NCBI RefSeq assembly: GCF_015999335.1
Contig: NZ_JAEACP010000009.1
Coordinates: 124,001 to 188,000, forward strand
DNA: 64,000 bases
Reading direction: 5' to 3'
From: Tabrizicola soli
Lineage (GTDB): Bacteria; Pseudomonadota; Alphaproteobacteria; Rhodobacterales; Rhodobacteraceae
Below the pieces are notes generated by a model, which searched no databases, was not told the origin of the DNA, and was given only the letters and a program-made list of their open reading frames with translations. The translations under genes were made by a program, and so were the position numbers. This document shows positions 55,785 to 63,695 of this stretch, piece after piece (within the stretch, counting starts at the first letter, position 1; every line of letters begins with the position of its first letter).

Positions 55785-56897
55785 TCACCGCAGCCGCTCT
55801 CCGCCCCGCCAGACGCCACACAGGCTGCCGTCCGGGCCGAGGTGCACCATGTCGGCCGCGCGGCCCGGCAGAAGGTGGCCCAGCCGGTCGCCACGCCCCA
55901 GGCAGGCGGCAGGGCGCGAAGTCGCCATGGCCAGCGCCACCTCAGGCGGGGTGCCAAGGCGCAGCATCACCCCGACCGCCTGCGGCAGGGTCAGGTCGGC
56001 CCCGGCCAGGGTGCCGTCCTCCAGCGTCAACCGCCCGTCGCGGCGCAGGATGCGGCGGCCGTTCAGGGTGAATTCGGTGATGTCGCTGCCGGCCGGGGCC
56101 ATGGCGTCCGAGACCAGGAACAGCCGGTCGCTGGCGGCCATGGCGATGCGCATCGCCGGAGCGGCGACATGGATGCCGTCGGCGATCAGCCCGGCGTGGA
56201 TCGGAGAGGTCAGCGCCGCGCCGACGAGACCCGGCTCGCGGTTGCCAAGCTGGCTCATCGCGTTGAAGAGATGCGTGGCGCAGGAGGCCCCGGCGGCGAC
56301 GGCGGCCTCCGCTTCGGCATGGGTGCAGTCGGAATGGCCAAGGCTGACGATCACCCCGGCCCCGGCCAGCCGCGCGATCTGTTCGGCGGTCGCGCCGGCC
56401 GGCGCAAGCGTCACCATCAGCGACGGCAGACGGGCCCGCACCTCCAGCAGCGCCAGAAGGTCCGCCTCGGTCATCGGCCGGATCAACGCCGGGTCATGCG
56501 CGCCCTTGCGGCGCGGGTCCAGATGTGGACCCTCGAGATGCAGACCCAGGAAGCCGGGGACGCCACGCCGGGCGGCCTCGGCTCCGGCGGCAAGGACGCG
56601 GGCCGTCGCCTCGGGCGTGTCGGTGATCAGCGTGGGCAGGATGCCGGTCGCGCCCAGCCGCGCGTGGATCCCGCACATCCCGGCCAGCCAGTCGGCGGTA
56701 CAGGAGCCATCCAGCATCCGCCCGCCCGCGCCGTTGACCTGCAGGTCCAGAAAGCCGGGCGCAAGGAAGCCGCCGTCCAGCCGGACCTCCTCGCCCGGAC
56801 CGGGGCCGGTGACGGTCCCGTCCTCGACCCGCAGGGGGCCAGGCAGCATCCGCGTGCCGTCAAAGACCGAGGCGCCGGTGAAAAGCTGGGCTGTCAT
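55785..56897 (-). CDS. nagA: N-acetylglucosamine-6-phosphate deacetylase
   Basis: A 370-residue metal-dependent hydrolase that converts GlcNAc-6-P to GlcN-6-P plus acetate. HLEGPHLDPRRKGAH (about residues 122-136) contains the metal-site glutamate and substrate loop. GHSDCTHAEA and ATHLFNAMSQLGNREPG follow; LVSDAMAPAG near 265 carries the catalytic Asp. It overlaps the deaminase gene by 4 nt. It is the last gene of the reverse arm nagK-gntR-nagB-II-nagA. Confidence 0.93.
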   Translation of the reverse strand: MTAQLFTGASVFDGTRMLPGPLRVEDGTVTGPGPGEEVRLDGGFLAPGFLDLQVNGAGGRMLDGSCTADWLAGMCGIHARLGATGILPTLITDTPEATARVLAAGAEAARRGVPGFLGLHLEGPHLDPRRKGAHDPALIRPMTEADLLALLEVRARLPSLMVTLAPAGATAEQIARLAGAGVIVSLGHSDCTHAEAEAAVAAGASCATHLFNAMSQLGNREPGLVGAALTSPIHAGLIADGIHVAAPAMRIAMAASDRLFLVSDAMAPAGSDITEFTLNGRRILRRDGRLTLEDGTLAGADLTLPQAVGVMLRLGTPPEVALAMATSRPAACLGRGDRLGHLLPGRAADMVHLGPDGSLCGVWRGGERLR

Positions 56898-57919
56898 ACC
56901 GTTTGCGTCACCTTGCGCAGATGCGGGGGCAGGTCGGGGTCAAAGCCGCGGCGGCGGGCCAAGGCCTCGATGAAGGCGTAGAACGACACGGTCAGGACCA
57001 GCGGCGCGCAAAGCGGGTGCAACTCGCCCACCGAGGGCAGCAGCACCGCGCCCTCGACCTCGGCCCCGGTCAGGAACACATCCGCGCCCTGCGCCACCAG
57101 CCGGGCCGCGGTCTCGGCCAGCCGGGGCAGGGCGGCGTCCTGCACCCCCAGCGCCAGCACCGGGAACTGCGCCTGCACGATGGCCGAGGGGCCATGCATC
57201 ACCTCGGCGGCCGAGAAGCTTTCGGCATGCAGGCCGCAGGTCTCCTTGAACTTCAGCGCGGCCTCGCAGGCGATGGCAAAGGCGGGGCCACGCCCCAGCA
57301 CGAACAGCGACTGCGCCCGCGCCAGCCGGGCGGCGAGCGGGGACCAGTCCATCGTCAGCGCCTGCGCGAAGGCGTCGGGCAGCCCCGCCACGGCAGCATG
57401 CAGCTCGGCATCCTCCTGCCACTCGGCCAAGAGCGCCAGCCCGGCGAGGACCGAGGCGACGAAGGTCTTGGTCGCCGCCACGCTCTGCTCCACCCCCGCG
57501 CGCAGGGCCAGGCAATGCGCCGAGGACTGGGCCAGCGGGCTGTCGGCATGGTTGGTGATCGCCACGGTCAGCGCGCCGCCATCAGCGGCCGCGCGCATCA
57601 TCTCGACAGTGTCCGGACCCTGCCCGGATTGCGAGATGCCGATGCAGGCTGCGCGCCCCATCCGCAAGGGGCGGCGGTAGATCGAGGCCAGCGACGGGCC
57701 GACCGAGGCGACGGGCACCCCGGCCGCAAGCTCGATCGCGTATTTCAGGTAGGTCGCCGCATGATCCGAAGAGCCGCGCGCGACGGTCACGACCAGCTCG
57801 GGGTCGGTCGCCCGCATCGCCTGGGCGGCGCGGGCCGTGGCCTCGGCCGAAAGCGAGAGGAAGCGGCGCGCGGCCTCGGGGATCTCGGCCACTTCGCGGG
57901 CCATGTGCGACTGGGTCAT
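56894..57919 (-). CDS. SIS-family glucosamine-6-phosphate deaminase (NagB-II type)
   Basis: A 341-residue protein with two SIS domains and no glutaminase domain. The first has VVTVARGSSDHAATYLKYAI (about residues 44-63), GISQSGQGPDTVE (about 98-110) and VEQSVAATKTFVASVLAGLA; the second has LFVLGRGPAFAIACEAALKF and LHAESFSAAEVMHGP. This corresponds to the isomerase half of GlmS. In nag clusters of Shewanella and relatives such proteins act as an alternative deaminase, NagB-II, turning GlcN-6-P into fructose-6-P and ammonia. Position between the regulator and nagA supports that over AgaS or GlmS itself. It overlaps both neighbours by 4 nt. Confidence 0.85.
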   Translation of the reverse strand: MTQSHMAREVAEIPEAARRFLSLSAEATARAAQAMRATDPELVVTVARGSSDHAATYLKYAIELAAGVPVASVGPSLASIYRRPLRMGRAACIGISQSGQGPDTVEMMRAAADGGALTVAITNHADSPLAQSSAHCLALRAGVEQSVAATKTFVASVLAGLALLAEWQEDAELHAAVAGLPDAFAQALTMDWSPLAARLARAQSLFVLGRGPAFAIACEAALKFKETCGLHAESFSAAEVMHGPSAIVQAQFPVLALGVQDAALPRLAETAARLVAQGADVFLTGAEVEGAVLLPSVGELHPLCAPLVLTVSFYAFIEALARRRGFDPDLPPHLRKVTQTV

Positions 57920-58683
57920 CCGGGGGCCCTTTCCGTATCGGGGGCAAGTTTCAGTTCGACGGCAAAATCATAGGCATCGCCACGGTAGAGCGAGCGGGTG
58001 AATTCCACCACGCGGCCATTCGCCAGATAGCCGATCCGCTCGATCCGCAGCCCCGCCGCACCGGCGGTAACGCCCAGCAGCTCGGCGTCGCGGGGGCCGA
58101 GGTTGGCCGCCGAGATGCGTTGCACGGCACGGACCGGGCGCTGGCCCCTGGTCTCCAGCCAGGCGTAAAGCGAGGTTCCGACCTGGTCCGGGTCCGGCAG
58201 CACCTGGGTCGAGAGCGAGGCCCGCTCGATCGCCAGCGGCACCCCGTCCGAGCGGCGCACCCGTTCCAGCCGGGCCACGCGGTCGCCCGCGCCAAGGCCA
58301 AGCGCCATCACCTCCTCGGGCGTCGGCGACTGGACCGAACGGCTGATCCAGAAGGATTCCACCGACTTGCCGCGCCGGGCCATGTCCTCGGTGAACGAGG
58401 TGAGGAGCGAGAGCGCCTGCTCCAGCCGCTCCACCCTGGGCGCGACGAAGGTGCCCGAGCCGCGCCGCTGCACCAGCGCGCCCTGTGCCACCAGCGCCTC
58501 GATCGCCTTTCGCACGGTCACCCGCGACAGGCCGGTCATCGCCGCGATGTCGCGTTCGGCGGGCAGGCTGGCGCCGGGGGGCAGCACGCCCCGCGTCATC
58601 GCATCGGCGATCCGGCGTTGCAGCTGCAGATAAAGCGGCCCGGCGCCGGTCGCGAAGCCTTCGGGCGAGAACATCTCCTCCAT
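57916..58683 (-). CDS. GntR family transcriptional regulator with UTRA domain (NagR/NagQ-like)
   Basis: A 255-residue repressor-type protein. The N-terminal winged helix (about residues 15-80) has PLYLQLQRRIADAM, SLPAERDIAAMTGLSRVTVR and KAIEALVAQGALVQRRGSGTF in pieces. The UTRA effector domain spans about 95-245, including RRSDGVPLAIERASLS. HutC/NagR-type UTRA domains often sense phosphorylated sugars such as GlcNAc-6-P or GlcN-6-P. The ATG at 58683 shares its A with the TGA of nagK; a GTG one codon earlier is possible. It probably controls both divergent arms; see the repeats at 59551-59663. Confidence 0.9.
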   Translation of the reverse strand: MEEMFSPEGFATGAGPLYLQLQRRIADAMTRGVLPPGASLPAERDIAAMTGLSRVTVRKAIEALVAQGALVQRRGSGTFVAPRVERLEQALSLLTSFTEDMARRGKSVESFWISRSVQSPTPEEVMALGLGAGDRVARLERVRRSDGVPLAIERASLSTQVLPDPDQVGTSLYAWLETRGQRPVRAVQRISAANLGPRDAELLGVTAGAAGLRIERIGYLANGRVVEFTRSLYRGDAYDFAVELKLAPDTERAPG

Positions 58684-59531
58684 CACGCCGCCTCCCGCGC
58701 CAGGATCAGCGCGCCGTCCAGGGCCGAACCCTGCGCCGGGCGGATCGCCCAGCGGTTTCCCAGGCGCGCGGCATAGCTTGGCCCCAGCCCGCCGATGAAG
58801 GTCACCGGCAAGGGCGGGTCCCGCTGCAGGACATGGACCGCCCGGGCGACATCGGCAGTCGCGATGGCGACAAGTTCGTGCGCGATGGGATCGTCTGCGG
58901 CCAGAACCTCCGGCGCCAGTCGTGCGAAATCCGCCGGGCGGGCGGCCAGCGAGAAGGCGATCACGCCCTCGGTCCCGCCGTGGCTCTTCAACACCGCGTC
59001 CAGAAGCGGCGTTCCGGCGCGGAACCCGTCCGCCGCCAGCAGCGCCTGCCGCAGGACCTCGCGTCCCAACCAGGCCCCGCTGCCCTCATCCCCCAGCACC
59101 AGGCCCCAGCCGCCGACCTGGCGGATCCGGCCCCCGGCCTGCGCGGCAAAGACCGACCCGGTGCCAAGCGCCGCGACGATCCCGTCCCGGTCGGCCAGGG
59201 CGCCCTTCACGGCGGCAATCGCGTCGGTTTCCAACTTGATCCGGGCGAAGGGCAGGGCGCGGCGCAGCGCCTCGGCCCTGCCTGCGGCATTGGCCCCGGC
59301 CAGGCCAAGACCAGCGGAAAGCGCGGGCAGTTCGGCCGCGACAGCCCCGACGCCGAGCGCACGGGTCAGCGCCTCTGTCGTGGCGGCGAGGATGTTGTCC
59401 CGCGCCCCCGCAAGGTCGCTGGCGATGTTTGCCGGGCCTGCAACCCCCTCGCCCAGCACACGGCCGGACGCATCCGCCACCGCCGCGCGGCAGCCGGTTC
59501 CCCCGCCGTCTATGCCCAAGAAGAAGCCCAT
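58683..59531 (-). CDS. BadF/BcrA-type ATPase family N-acetylglucosamine kinase
   Basis: A 282-residue sugar kinase of the actin-like ATPase superfamily. LGIDGGGTGCRAAVAD (about residues 5-20) is the phosphate-1 motif; GDEGSGAWLGREVL (about 145-158) is the substrate region of GlcNAc kinases. IVAALGTGSVFAAQ gives the second phosphate loop. It phosphorylates GlcNAc, and perhaps MurNAc, after ABC import, which is expected because there is no PTS sugar permease. First gene of the reverse arm. Its ATG at 59531 lies in the divergent promoter region with murQ. Confidence 0.87.
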   Translation of the reverse strand: MGFFLGIDGGGTGCRAAVADASGRVLGEGVAGPANIASDLAGARDNILAATTEALTRALGVGAVAAELPALSAGLGLAGANAAGRAEALRRALPFARIKLETDAIAAVKGALADRDGIVAALGTGSVFAAQAGGRIRQVGGWGLVLGDEGSGAWLGREVLRQALLAADGFRAGTPLLDAVLKSHGGTEGVIAFSLAARPADFARLAPEVLAADDPIAHELVAIATADVARAVHVLQRDPPLPVTFIGGLGPSYAARLGNRWAIRPAQGSALDGALILAREAA

Positions 59532-59550
59532 GCGAATCCCTTTCGCGAAA

Positions 59551-59578
59551 AGAATACCAAAACAAGACCATTTGGAAA
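59551..59578 (-). promoter_or_regulatory. Candidate nagK-arm promoter with paired half-sites
   Basis: On the reverse strand TTTCCA, 16 bp, TATTCT is a possible promoter. Two half-sites, TGGTCT at 59570-59565 and TGGTAT at 59559-59554, are direct repeats with an 11-bp period, overlapping the spacer and -10 box. Such placement would suit repression by the adjacent GntR/UTRA protein. Confidence 0.4.
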
Positions 59579-59634
59579 GCGATAACTGGAAACGGTCGAA
59601 AAAGCGAGAAAATATGACGAAGACAAGAACACGC

Positions 59635-59663
59635 TTTACAAGTGGTATCAGTTTGGCATTGTT
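59635..59663 (+). promoter_or_regulatory. Candidate murQ-arm promoter with paired half-sites
   Basis: TTTACA (59635-59640) is a -35-like box; the -10 region near 59657-59663 (CATTGT or ATTGTT) is weak. TGGTAT at 59643 and TGGCAT at 59654 are direct repeats with an 11-bp period lying in the spacer, as on the opposite arm. A lone matching half-site, ATACCA, recurs at 60571-60576 upstream of the binding-protein gene. Confidence 0.4.
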
Positions 59664-59682
59664 GACCCCGAGGGGGAATCAC

Positions 59683-60567
59683 ATGGCCGACCGTCCGACC
59701 GAGGCGCTGCATCCGATGGCCGAGGGGCTGCATCTTGCCCCTCCGGAGCAGGTGCTGTCGCGCGCGCTGGCGGCGCAGCAGGCCGCTCTGGCGGCGGTGG
59801 GCCCCGCGCTGCCGCAGCTTGCCGCGGCCGCACGGATCGCGGCCCAGACCCTGCGTGCCGGAGGCAAGCTGGCCTATGCCGGGGCCGGTTCCTCGGGCCT
59901 GATGGCGCTGGCCGACTGCCTGGAGATGCTGGGGACCTTCGGCATCCCGGCGGAACGGACGCCGATGCTGTTCGCGGGCGGCGCGGAGGCGCTGCTGAAG
60001 ATGACCGGCGGGGTCGAGGACGACCCCGCGCTGGCCGCCGCCGACCTGGCGCGCGCGGATCTGGGCGTGGGCGATGTGCTGATCGCCGTCTCGGCCTCGG
60101 GCACGACGCCCTATACGCTGGCGGTGGCCGCCGGTGCGGCGAAGGCCGGGGCGAAGGTGGTGGGGATCGCCAATGTCCCCGGTTCGCCCCTCTTGCAGGC
60201 GGCCGACGTCCCGGTGCTGCTGGAGACCGGGGCCGAGATCGTGGCGGGCTCGACCCGGCTGGGGGCGGCCACGGCGCAGAAGGTGGCGATGAACCTGGTC
60301 TCGGTGCTGGTCGGGGTGGAACTGGGCCATGTCCACGACGGGATGATGGTCAACCTGGTCGCCGACAATGCCAAGCTGCGCGACCGCGCGGCCCGGATCG
60401 TGGCGCGGGTGGCGGGGGTGGATACCGGGATCGCCCGGGTCGCGTTGAACCGCACCCGGGGCGCGGTGAAACCGGCCGTTCTGGTGGCGCGCGGCGCCTC
60501 GCCCGAAAGCGCCGGGGCGCGGCTGGCCGCCGCAGGCGGCATCCTTGCCAAGGCCATGAAAAGCTGA
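59683..60567 (+). CDS. murQ: N-acetylmuramic acid 6-phosphate etherase
   Basis: A 294-residue SIS-fold lyase that cleaves the lactyl ether of MurNAc-6-P to give GlcNAc-6-P and lactate. AYAGAGSSGLMALADCLEML followed by GTFG (residues about 64-87) is the core; the glutamate in LEMLGTFG aligns with the catalytic Glu of SECPPTFG-type motifs. GGVEDDP holds the second acidic site. VSASGTTPYTLAVAAGA is the sugar-phosphate loop. The ATG at 59683 has AGGGGG six nt upstream; an in-frame ATG at 59614 is less supported. First in the forward arm. It supplies GlcNAc-6-P to NagA. Confidence 0.92.
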   Translation: MADRPTEALHPMAEGLHLAPPEQVLSRALAAQQAALAAVGPALPQLAAAARIAAQTLRAGGKLAYAGAGSSGLMALADCLEMLGTFGIPAERTPMLFAGGAEALLKMTGGVEDDPALAAADLARADLGVGDVLIAVSASGTTPYTLAVAAGAAKAGAKVVGIANVPGSPLLQAADVPVLLETGAEIVAGSTRLGAATAQKVAMNLVSVLVGVELGHVHDGMMVNLVADNAKLRDRAARIVARVAGVDTGIARVALNRTRGAVKPAVLVARGASPESAGARLAAAGGILAKAMKS

Positions 60568-60606
60568 AGAATACCAACTGGCGAAAGCCTCTACAGGGAG
60601 ATTGCG

Positions 60607-61857
60607 ATGACCAAGACGCTTAAACTGGCCCTTCTGACCAGCACCTTGCTGGGCAGCGCCGCCTTTGCGCAGGACGTGACGCTGACCATCGAAAGCTGGC
60701 GCAACGACGACCTGACCATCTGGCAGGACACCATCATCCCCGCGTTCGAGGCCGCGCATCCCGGCATCAAGGTGGTCTTTTCCCCCTCGGCCCCGGCGGA
60801 ATACAACGCCGTGCTGAACTCCAAGCTGCAGGCGGGCTCGGCCGGTGACCTGATCACCTGCCGCCCCTTCGACGCCAGCCTCGAGCTTTTCAACCAGGGC
60901 AACCTTGCCGACCTGACCGATCTTGCCGCGATGGCCAATTTCTCGCCGGTGGCCAAATCCGCCTGGCAGACCGATGACGGCGCCGCCACCTTCTGCGTGC
61001 CGATGGCCTCGGTCATTCACGGCTTCATCTACAATGCCGACGCCTTCGAGGCGCTAGGCATCGCCGTCCCCACCACGAACGAGGAATTCTACGCCGCGCT
61101 GGACAAGATCAAGGCCGACGGCACCTATATCCCGATGGCGATGGGCACCAACGACCAGTGGGAAGCCGCCACGATGGGCTATCAGAACATCGGGCCGAAC
61201 TACTGGAAGGGCGAGGAAGGCCGCCTGGCCCTGATCAAGGGCGAGCAGAAGCTGACGGATGAGGGCTGGGTGGCCCCCTACCGCGAGCTGGCGAAGTGGA
61301 AGGACTACCTCGGCGACGGGTTCGAGGCGCAGACCTATCCCGACAGCCAGAACCTGTTCACCCTCGGCCGCGCTGCGATCTACCCGGCAGGATCGTGGGA
61401 GATCTCGGGCTTCAACACCCAAGCCGGGTTCAAGATGGGCGCCTTCCCGCCGCCGGTCGCCGCTGCCGGGGACACCTGCTATATTTCGGACCACACGGAT
61501 ATCGCCATCGGCATGAACGCCAAATCGCCGAACGCCGAGGCGGCCAGGACCTTCCTGGAATGGGTCGGCACGCCCGAATTCGCGACGCTTTACGCCAACG
61601 CCCTGCCGGGTTTCTTCAGCCTGAACTCCACCCCGGTCGAGATGACGGACCCGCTGGCGCAGGAATTCGTGTCCTGGCGTGAGAAGTGCCAGTCGACGAT
61701 CCGCTCGACCTACCAGATCCTGTCGCGCGGCACGCCGAACCTCGAGAACGAGACCTGGAACGCCAGCGCCAACGTCATCAAGGGCACCGAGACGCCCGAG
61801 GATGCCGCCAAGCGCCTGCAGGACGGCCTGGCCTCGTGGTACGAGCCGCAGAAGTAA
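60607..61857 (+). CDS. Sugar ABC transporter substrate-binding protein
   Basis: A 416-residue periplasmic protein of the solute-binding family 1 (MalE-like). The signal peptide is MTKTLKLALLTSTLLGSAAFA. Two alpha/beta lobes follow; YPAGSWEISGF (about residues 261-271) and FLEWVGTPEFATLY (about 320-333) are typical motifs. Context with murQ and the nag genes suggests GlcNAc, chitobiose or muropeptide-derived sugars as ligand. It begins 39 nt after murQ. A strong hairpin after its stop codon may stabilise this highly expressed message. Confidence 0.9.
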   Translation: MTKTLKLALLTSTLLGSAAFAQDVTLTIESWRNDDLTIWQDTIIPAFEAAHPGIKVVFSPSAPAEYNAVLNSKLQAGSAGDLITCRPFDASLELFNQGNLADLTDLAAMANFSPVAKSAWQTDDGAATFCVPMASVIHGFIYNADAFEALGIAVPTTNEEFYAALDKIKADGTYIPMAMGTNDQWEAATMGYQNIGPNYWKGEEGRLALIKGEQKLTDEGWVAPYRELAKWKDYLGDGFEAQTYPDSQNLFTLGRAAIYPAGSWEISGFNTQAGFKMGAFPPPVAAAGDTCYISDHTDIAIGMNAKSPNAEAARTFLEWVGTPEFATLYANALPGFFSLNSTPVEMTDPLAQEFVSWREKCQSTIRSTYQILSRGTPNLENETWNASANVIKGTETPEDAAKRLQDGLASWYEPQK

Positions 61858-61872
61858 GCTGAACCGGCGGAA

Positions 61873-61895
61873 CCGGGGGGCTTCGCGCCCCCCGG
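61873..61895. repeat. REP-like hairpin between binding protein and permease genes
   Basis: CCGGGGGGC and GCCCCCCGG form a 9-bp perfect stem with a TTCGC loop, followed by GGACCCCCCGCGGGATATTT-like sequence. This pattern resembles palindromic extragenic elements common in Rhodobacterales (from memory). Placed after the binding-protein gene, it likely protects the upstream mRNA and lowers permease expression. Confidence 0.7.
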
Positions 61896-61938
61896 ACCCC
61901 CCGCGGGATATTTCCACAAAGATGAAAGGGGACGAACA

Positions 61939-62859
61939 TTGGCTTCGCGTAAGCCCGTGCGCTGGCATATTGCCGTGTTCCTGGCCCCGGCTGTGCTGGT
62001 CTACACCGCGCTGATGATCGTTCCCCTGTTCGGGACGTTGGCGCAGTCGCTGATGAACCACGACGCGACCGGCGCCCGGATCTTTGTGGGGTTGCGCAAC
62101 TTCGCCACGCTCTTCGGCGATGCGGTCTGGTCGGATGCCTTCTGGAACGCGCTGGGCAACAACACCTGGTTCTTCGTGATCCATATGCTGGTCCAGAACC
62201 CGATCGGCATCGCGCTGGCCGCGATCCTGTCCACCCCACGCCTGCGGATGGCCGGGTTCTACCGCACCGCGATCTTCATCCCCACCATTCTCAGCTTCGT
62301 GATCGTCGGCTTCGTCTGGAAGCTGATCCTCTCGCCGATCTGGGGCATCGCGCCGGGGATGCTGGATGCGGTAGGCCTGAAATTCCTGTTCGCGCCCTGG
62401 CTGGGCAAGGAGGAATACGCCCTCACCGCGCTGGCGCTGGTCTCGGTCTGGCAGTTCGTCGGCATCCCGATGATGCTGATCTATGCCGCGCTGCTGTCGA
62501 TCCCCGACGGGGTGATCGAGGCGGCCGAGATGGACGGGATCACCGGCTGGTCGCAGTTCTGGAGGATCAAGCTGCCGCTGATCCTGCCATCGGTCGGCAT
62601 CATCTCGATCCTGACCTTCGTCGGCAACTTCAACGCCTTCGACCTGATCTATGTCGCGCAGGGCGCGCTGGCCGGGCCGGATTTCAGCACCGACATCCTG
62701 GGCACCTTCCTCTACCGCACCTTCTTCGGCTTCCAGTTGCAACTGGGCGATCCCTACATGGGCTCGGCCATCGCCACGGCGATGTTCGGGATCATCCTGA
62801 TCGGAGTCTGCATCTACCTGTTCGGCATCCAGACCCGTCTGCGGAGGTACCAGTTCTGA
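61939..62859 (+). CDS. Sugar ABC transporter permease (MalF/UgpA-like)
   Basis: A 306-residue inner-membrane protein with six predicted helices, starting with HIAVFLAPAVLVYTALMIVP (about residues 10-29). The EAA loop is EAAEMDGITGWSQFWRIKLP (about 194-213), which contacts the ATPase. The start is TTG, giving MASRKPVRWH, with GGGG about eight nt upstream. It overlaps the second permease gene by one base. Forms the channel with the next gene product. Confidence 0.9.
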   Translation: MASRKPVRWHIAVFLAPAVLVYTALMIVPLFGTLAQSLMNHDATGARIFVGLRNFATLFGDAVWSDAFWNALGNNTWFFVIHMLVQNPIGIALAAILSTPRLRMAGFYRTAIFIPTILSFVIVGFVWKLILSPIWGIAPGMLDAVGLKFLFAPWLGKEEYALTALALVSVWQFVGIPMMLIYAALLSIPDGVIEAAEMDGITGWSQFWRIKLPLILPSVGIISILTFVGNFNAFDLIYVAQGALAGPDFSTDILGTFLYRTFFGFQLQLGDPYMGSAIATAMFGIILIGVCIYLFGIQTRLRRYQF

Positions 62860-63695
62860 TGAAGGCGCGCGCTTCCACCGGACGGACGATCGCCGCCCAT
62901 GCGGTGCTGCTGGCCTATACGCTGATCGCGCTGTTCCCGGTCTTCGTCATCGTCATCAACAGCTTCAAGTCGCGCAAGGCGATCTTCGCCGATCCCCTGG
63001 GCCTGCCCCTGCCCGGCAGCTTCGACCTGGTGGGCTACAGGACCGTGCTGCACCAGGGCGACTTCTTCCTGTATTTTCAGAACAGCCTGATCGTCACCGT
63101 CGCCAGCCTGTTCTGTGTCCTCCTGTTCGGGGCCATGGCGGCCTTTGCCCTGTCGGAATACCGTTTCCGGGGCAATACGCTGATGGGGCTGTACCTGGCG
63201 CTGGGGATCATGATCCCGATCCGGCTGGGAACGGTGGCGATCCTCGAGATGATGGTCGCCTCGGGGCTGGTGAACACCCTGACCGCGCTGATCCTGGTCT
63301 ATACGGCGCAGGGCCTGCCGCTCGCGATCTTCATCCTGGCCGAGTTCATGAAGTCGGTCTCGGACGACCTGAAGAACGCCGGGCGGATCGACGGGCTGTC
63401 CGAGTACCGGATCTTCTTCAGCCTGGTCCTGCCGCTGGTCCGCCCCGCCATGGCGACGGTCGCGGTCTTCACCATGATCCCGATCTGGAACGACCTCTGG
63501 TTCCCGCTGATCCTGGCCCCGGCGGAGGATACCAAGACCGTCACCCTTGGCGCGCAGGTCTTCATCGGGCAGTTCGTCACCAACTGGAACGCCGTCCTCG
63601 CCGCCCTGTCGCTGGCCATCGTGCCGGTGCTGGTCCTCTACCTCATCTTCTCGCGGCAGCTGATCCGCGGGATCACCGCAGGAGCCGTCAAATGA
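62859..63695 (+). CDS. Sugar ABC transporter permease (MalG/UgpE-like)
   Basis: A 278-residue inner-membrane protein with six helices. The first is AAHAVLLAYTLIALFPVFVI (about residues 11-30). The EAA loop corresponds to NAGRIDGLSEYRIFFSLVLP (about 173-192). It ends with LIFSRQLIRGITAGAVK, the typical G-x-x-x-G-A-V-K tail. It overlaps both neighbours, one base upstream and 4 nt with the dehydrogenase gene. The ATP-binding subunit is not in the window and may lie just beyond the right edge. Confidence 0.92.
   Translation: MKARASTGRTIAAHAVLLAYTLIALFPVFVIVINSFKSRKAIFADPLGLPLPGSFDLVGYRTVLHQGDFFLYFQNSLIVTVASLFCVLLFGAMAAFALSEYRFRGNTLMGLYLALGIMIPIRLGTVAILEMMVASGLVNTLTALILVYTAQGLPLAIFILAEFMKSVSDDLKNAGRIDGLSEYRIFFSLVLPLVRPAMATVAVFTMIPIWNDLWFPLILAPAEDTKTVTLGAQVFIGQFVTNWNAVLAALSLAIVPVLVLYLIFSRQLIRGITAGAVK

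Noticed and set aside
59614-59682. Earlier ATG for murQ
   Set aside because: The extra 23 residues have no ribosome site and cover the putative promoter; AGGGGG precedes the ATG at 59683.
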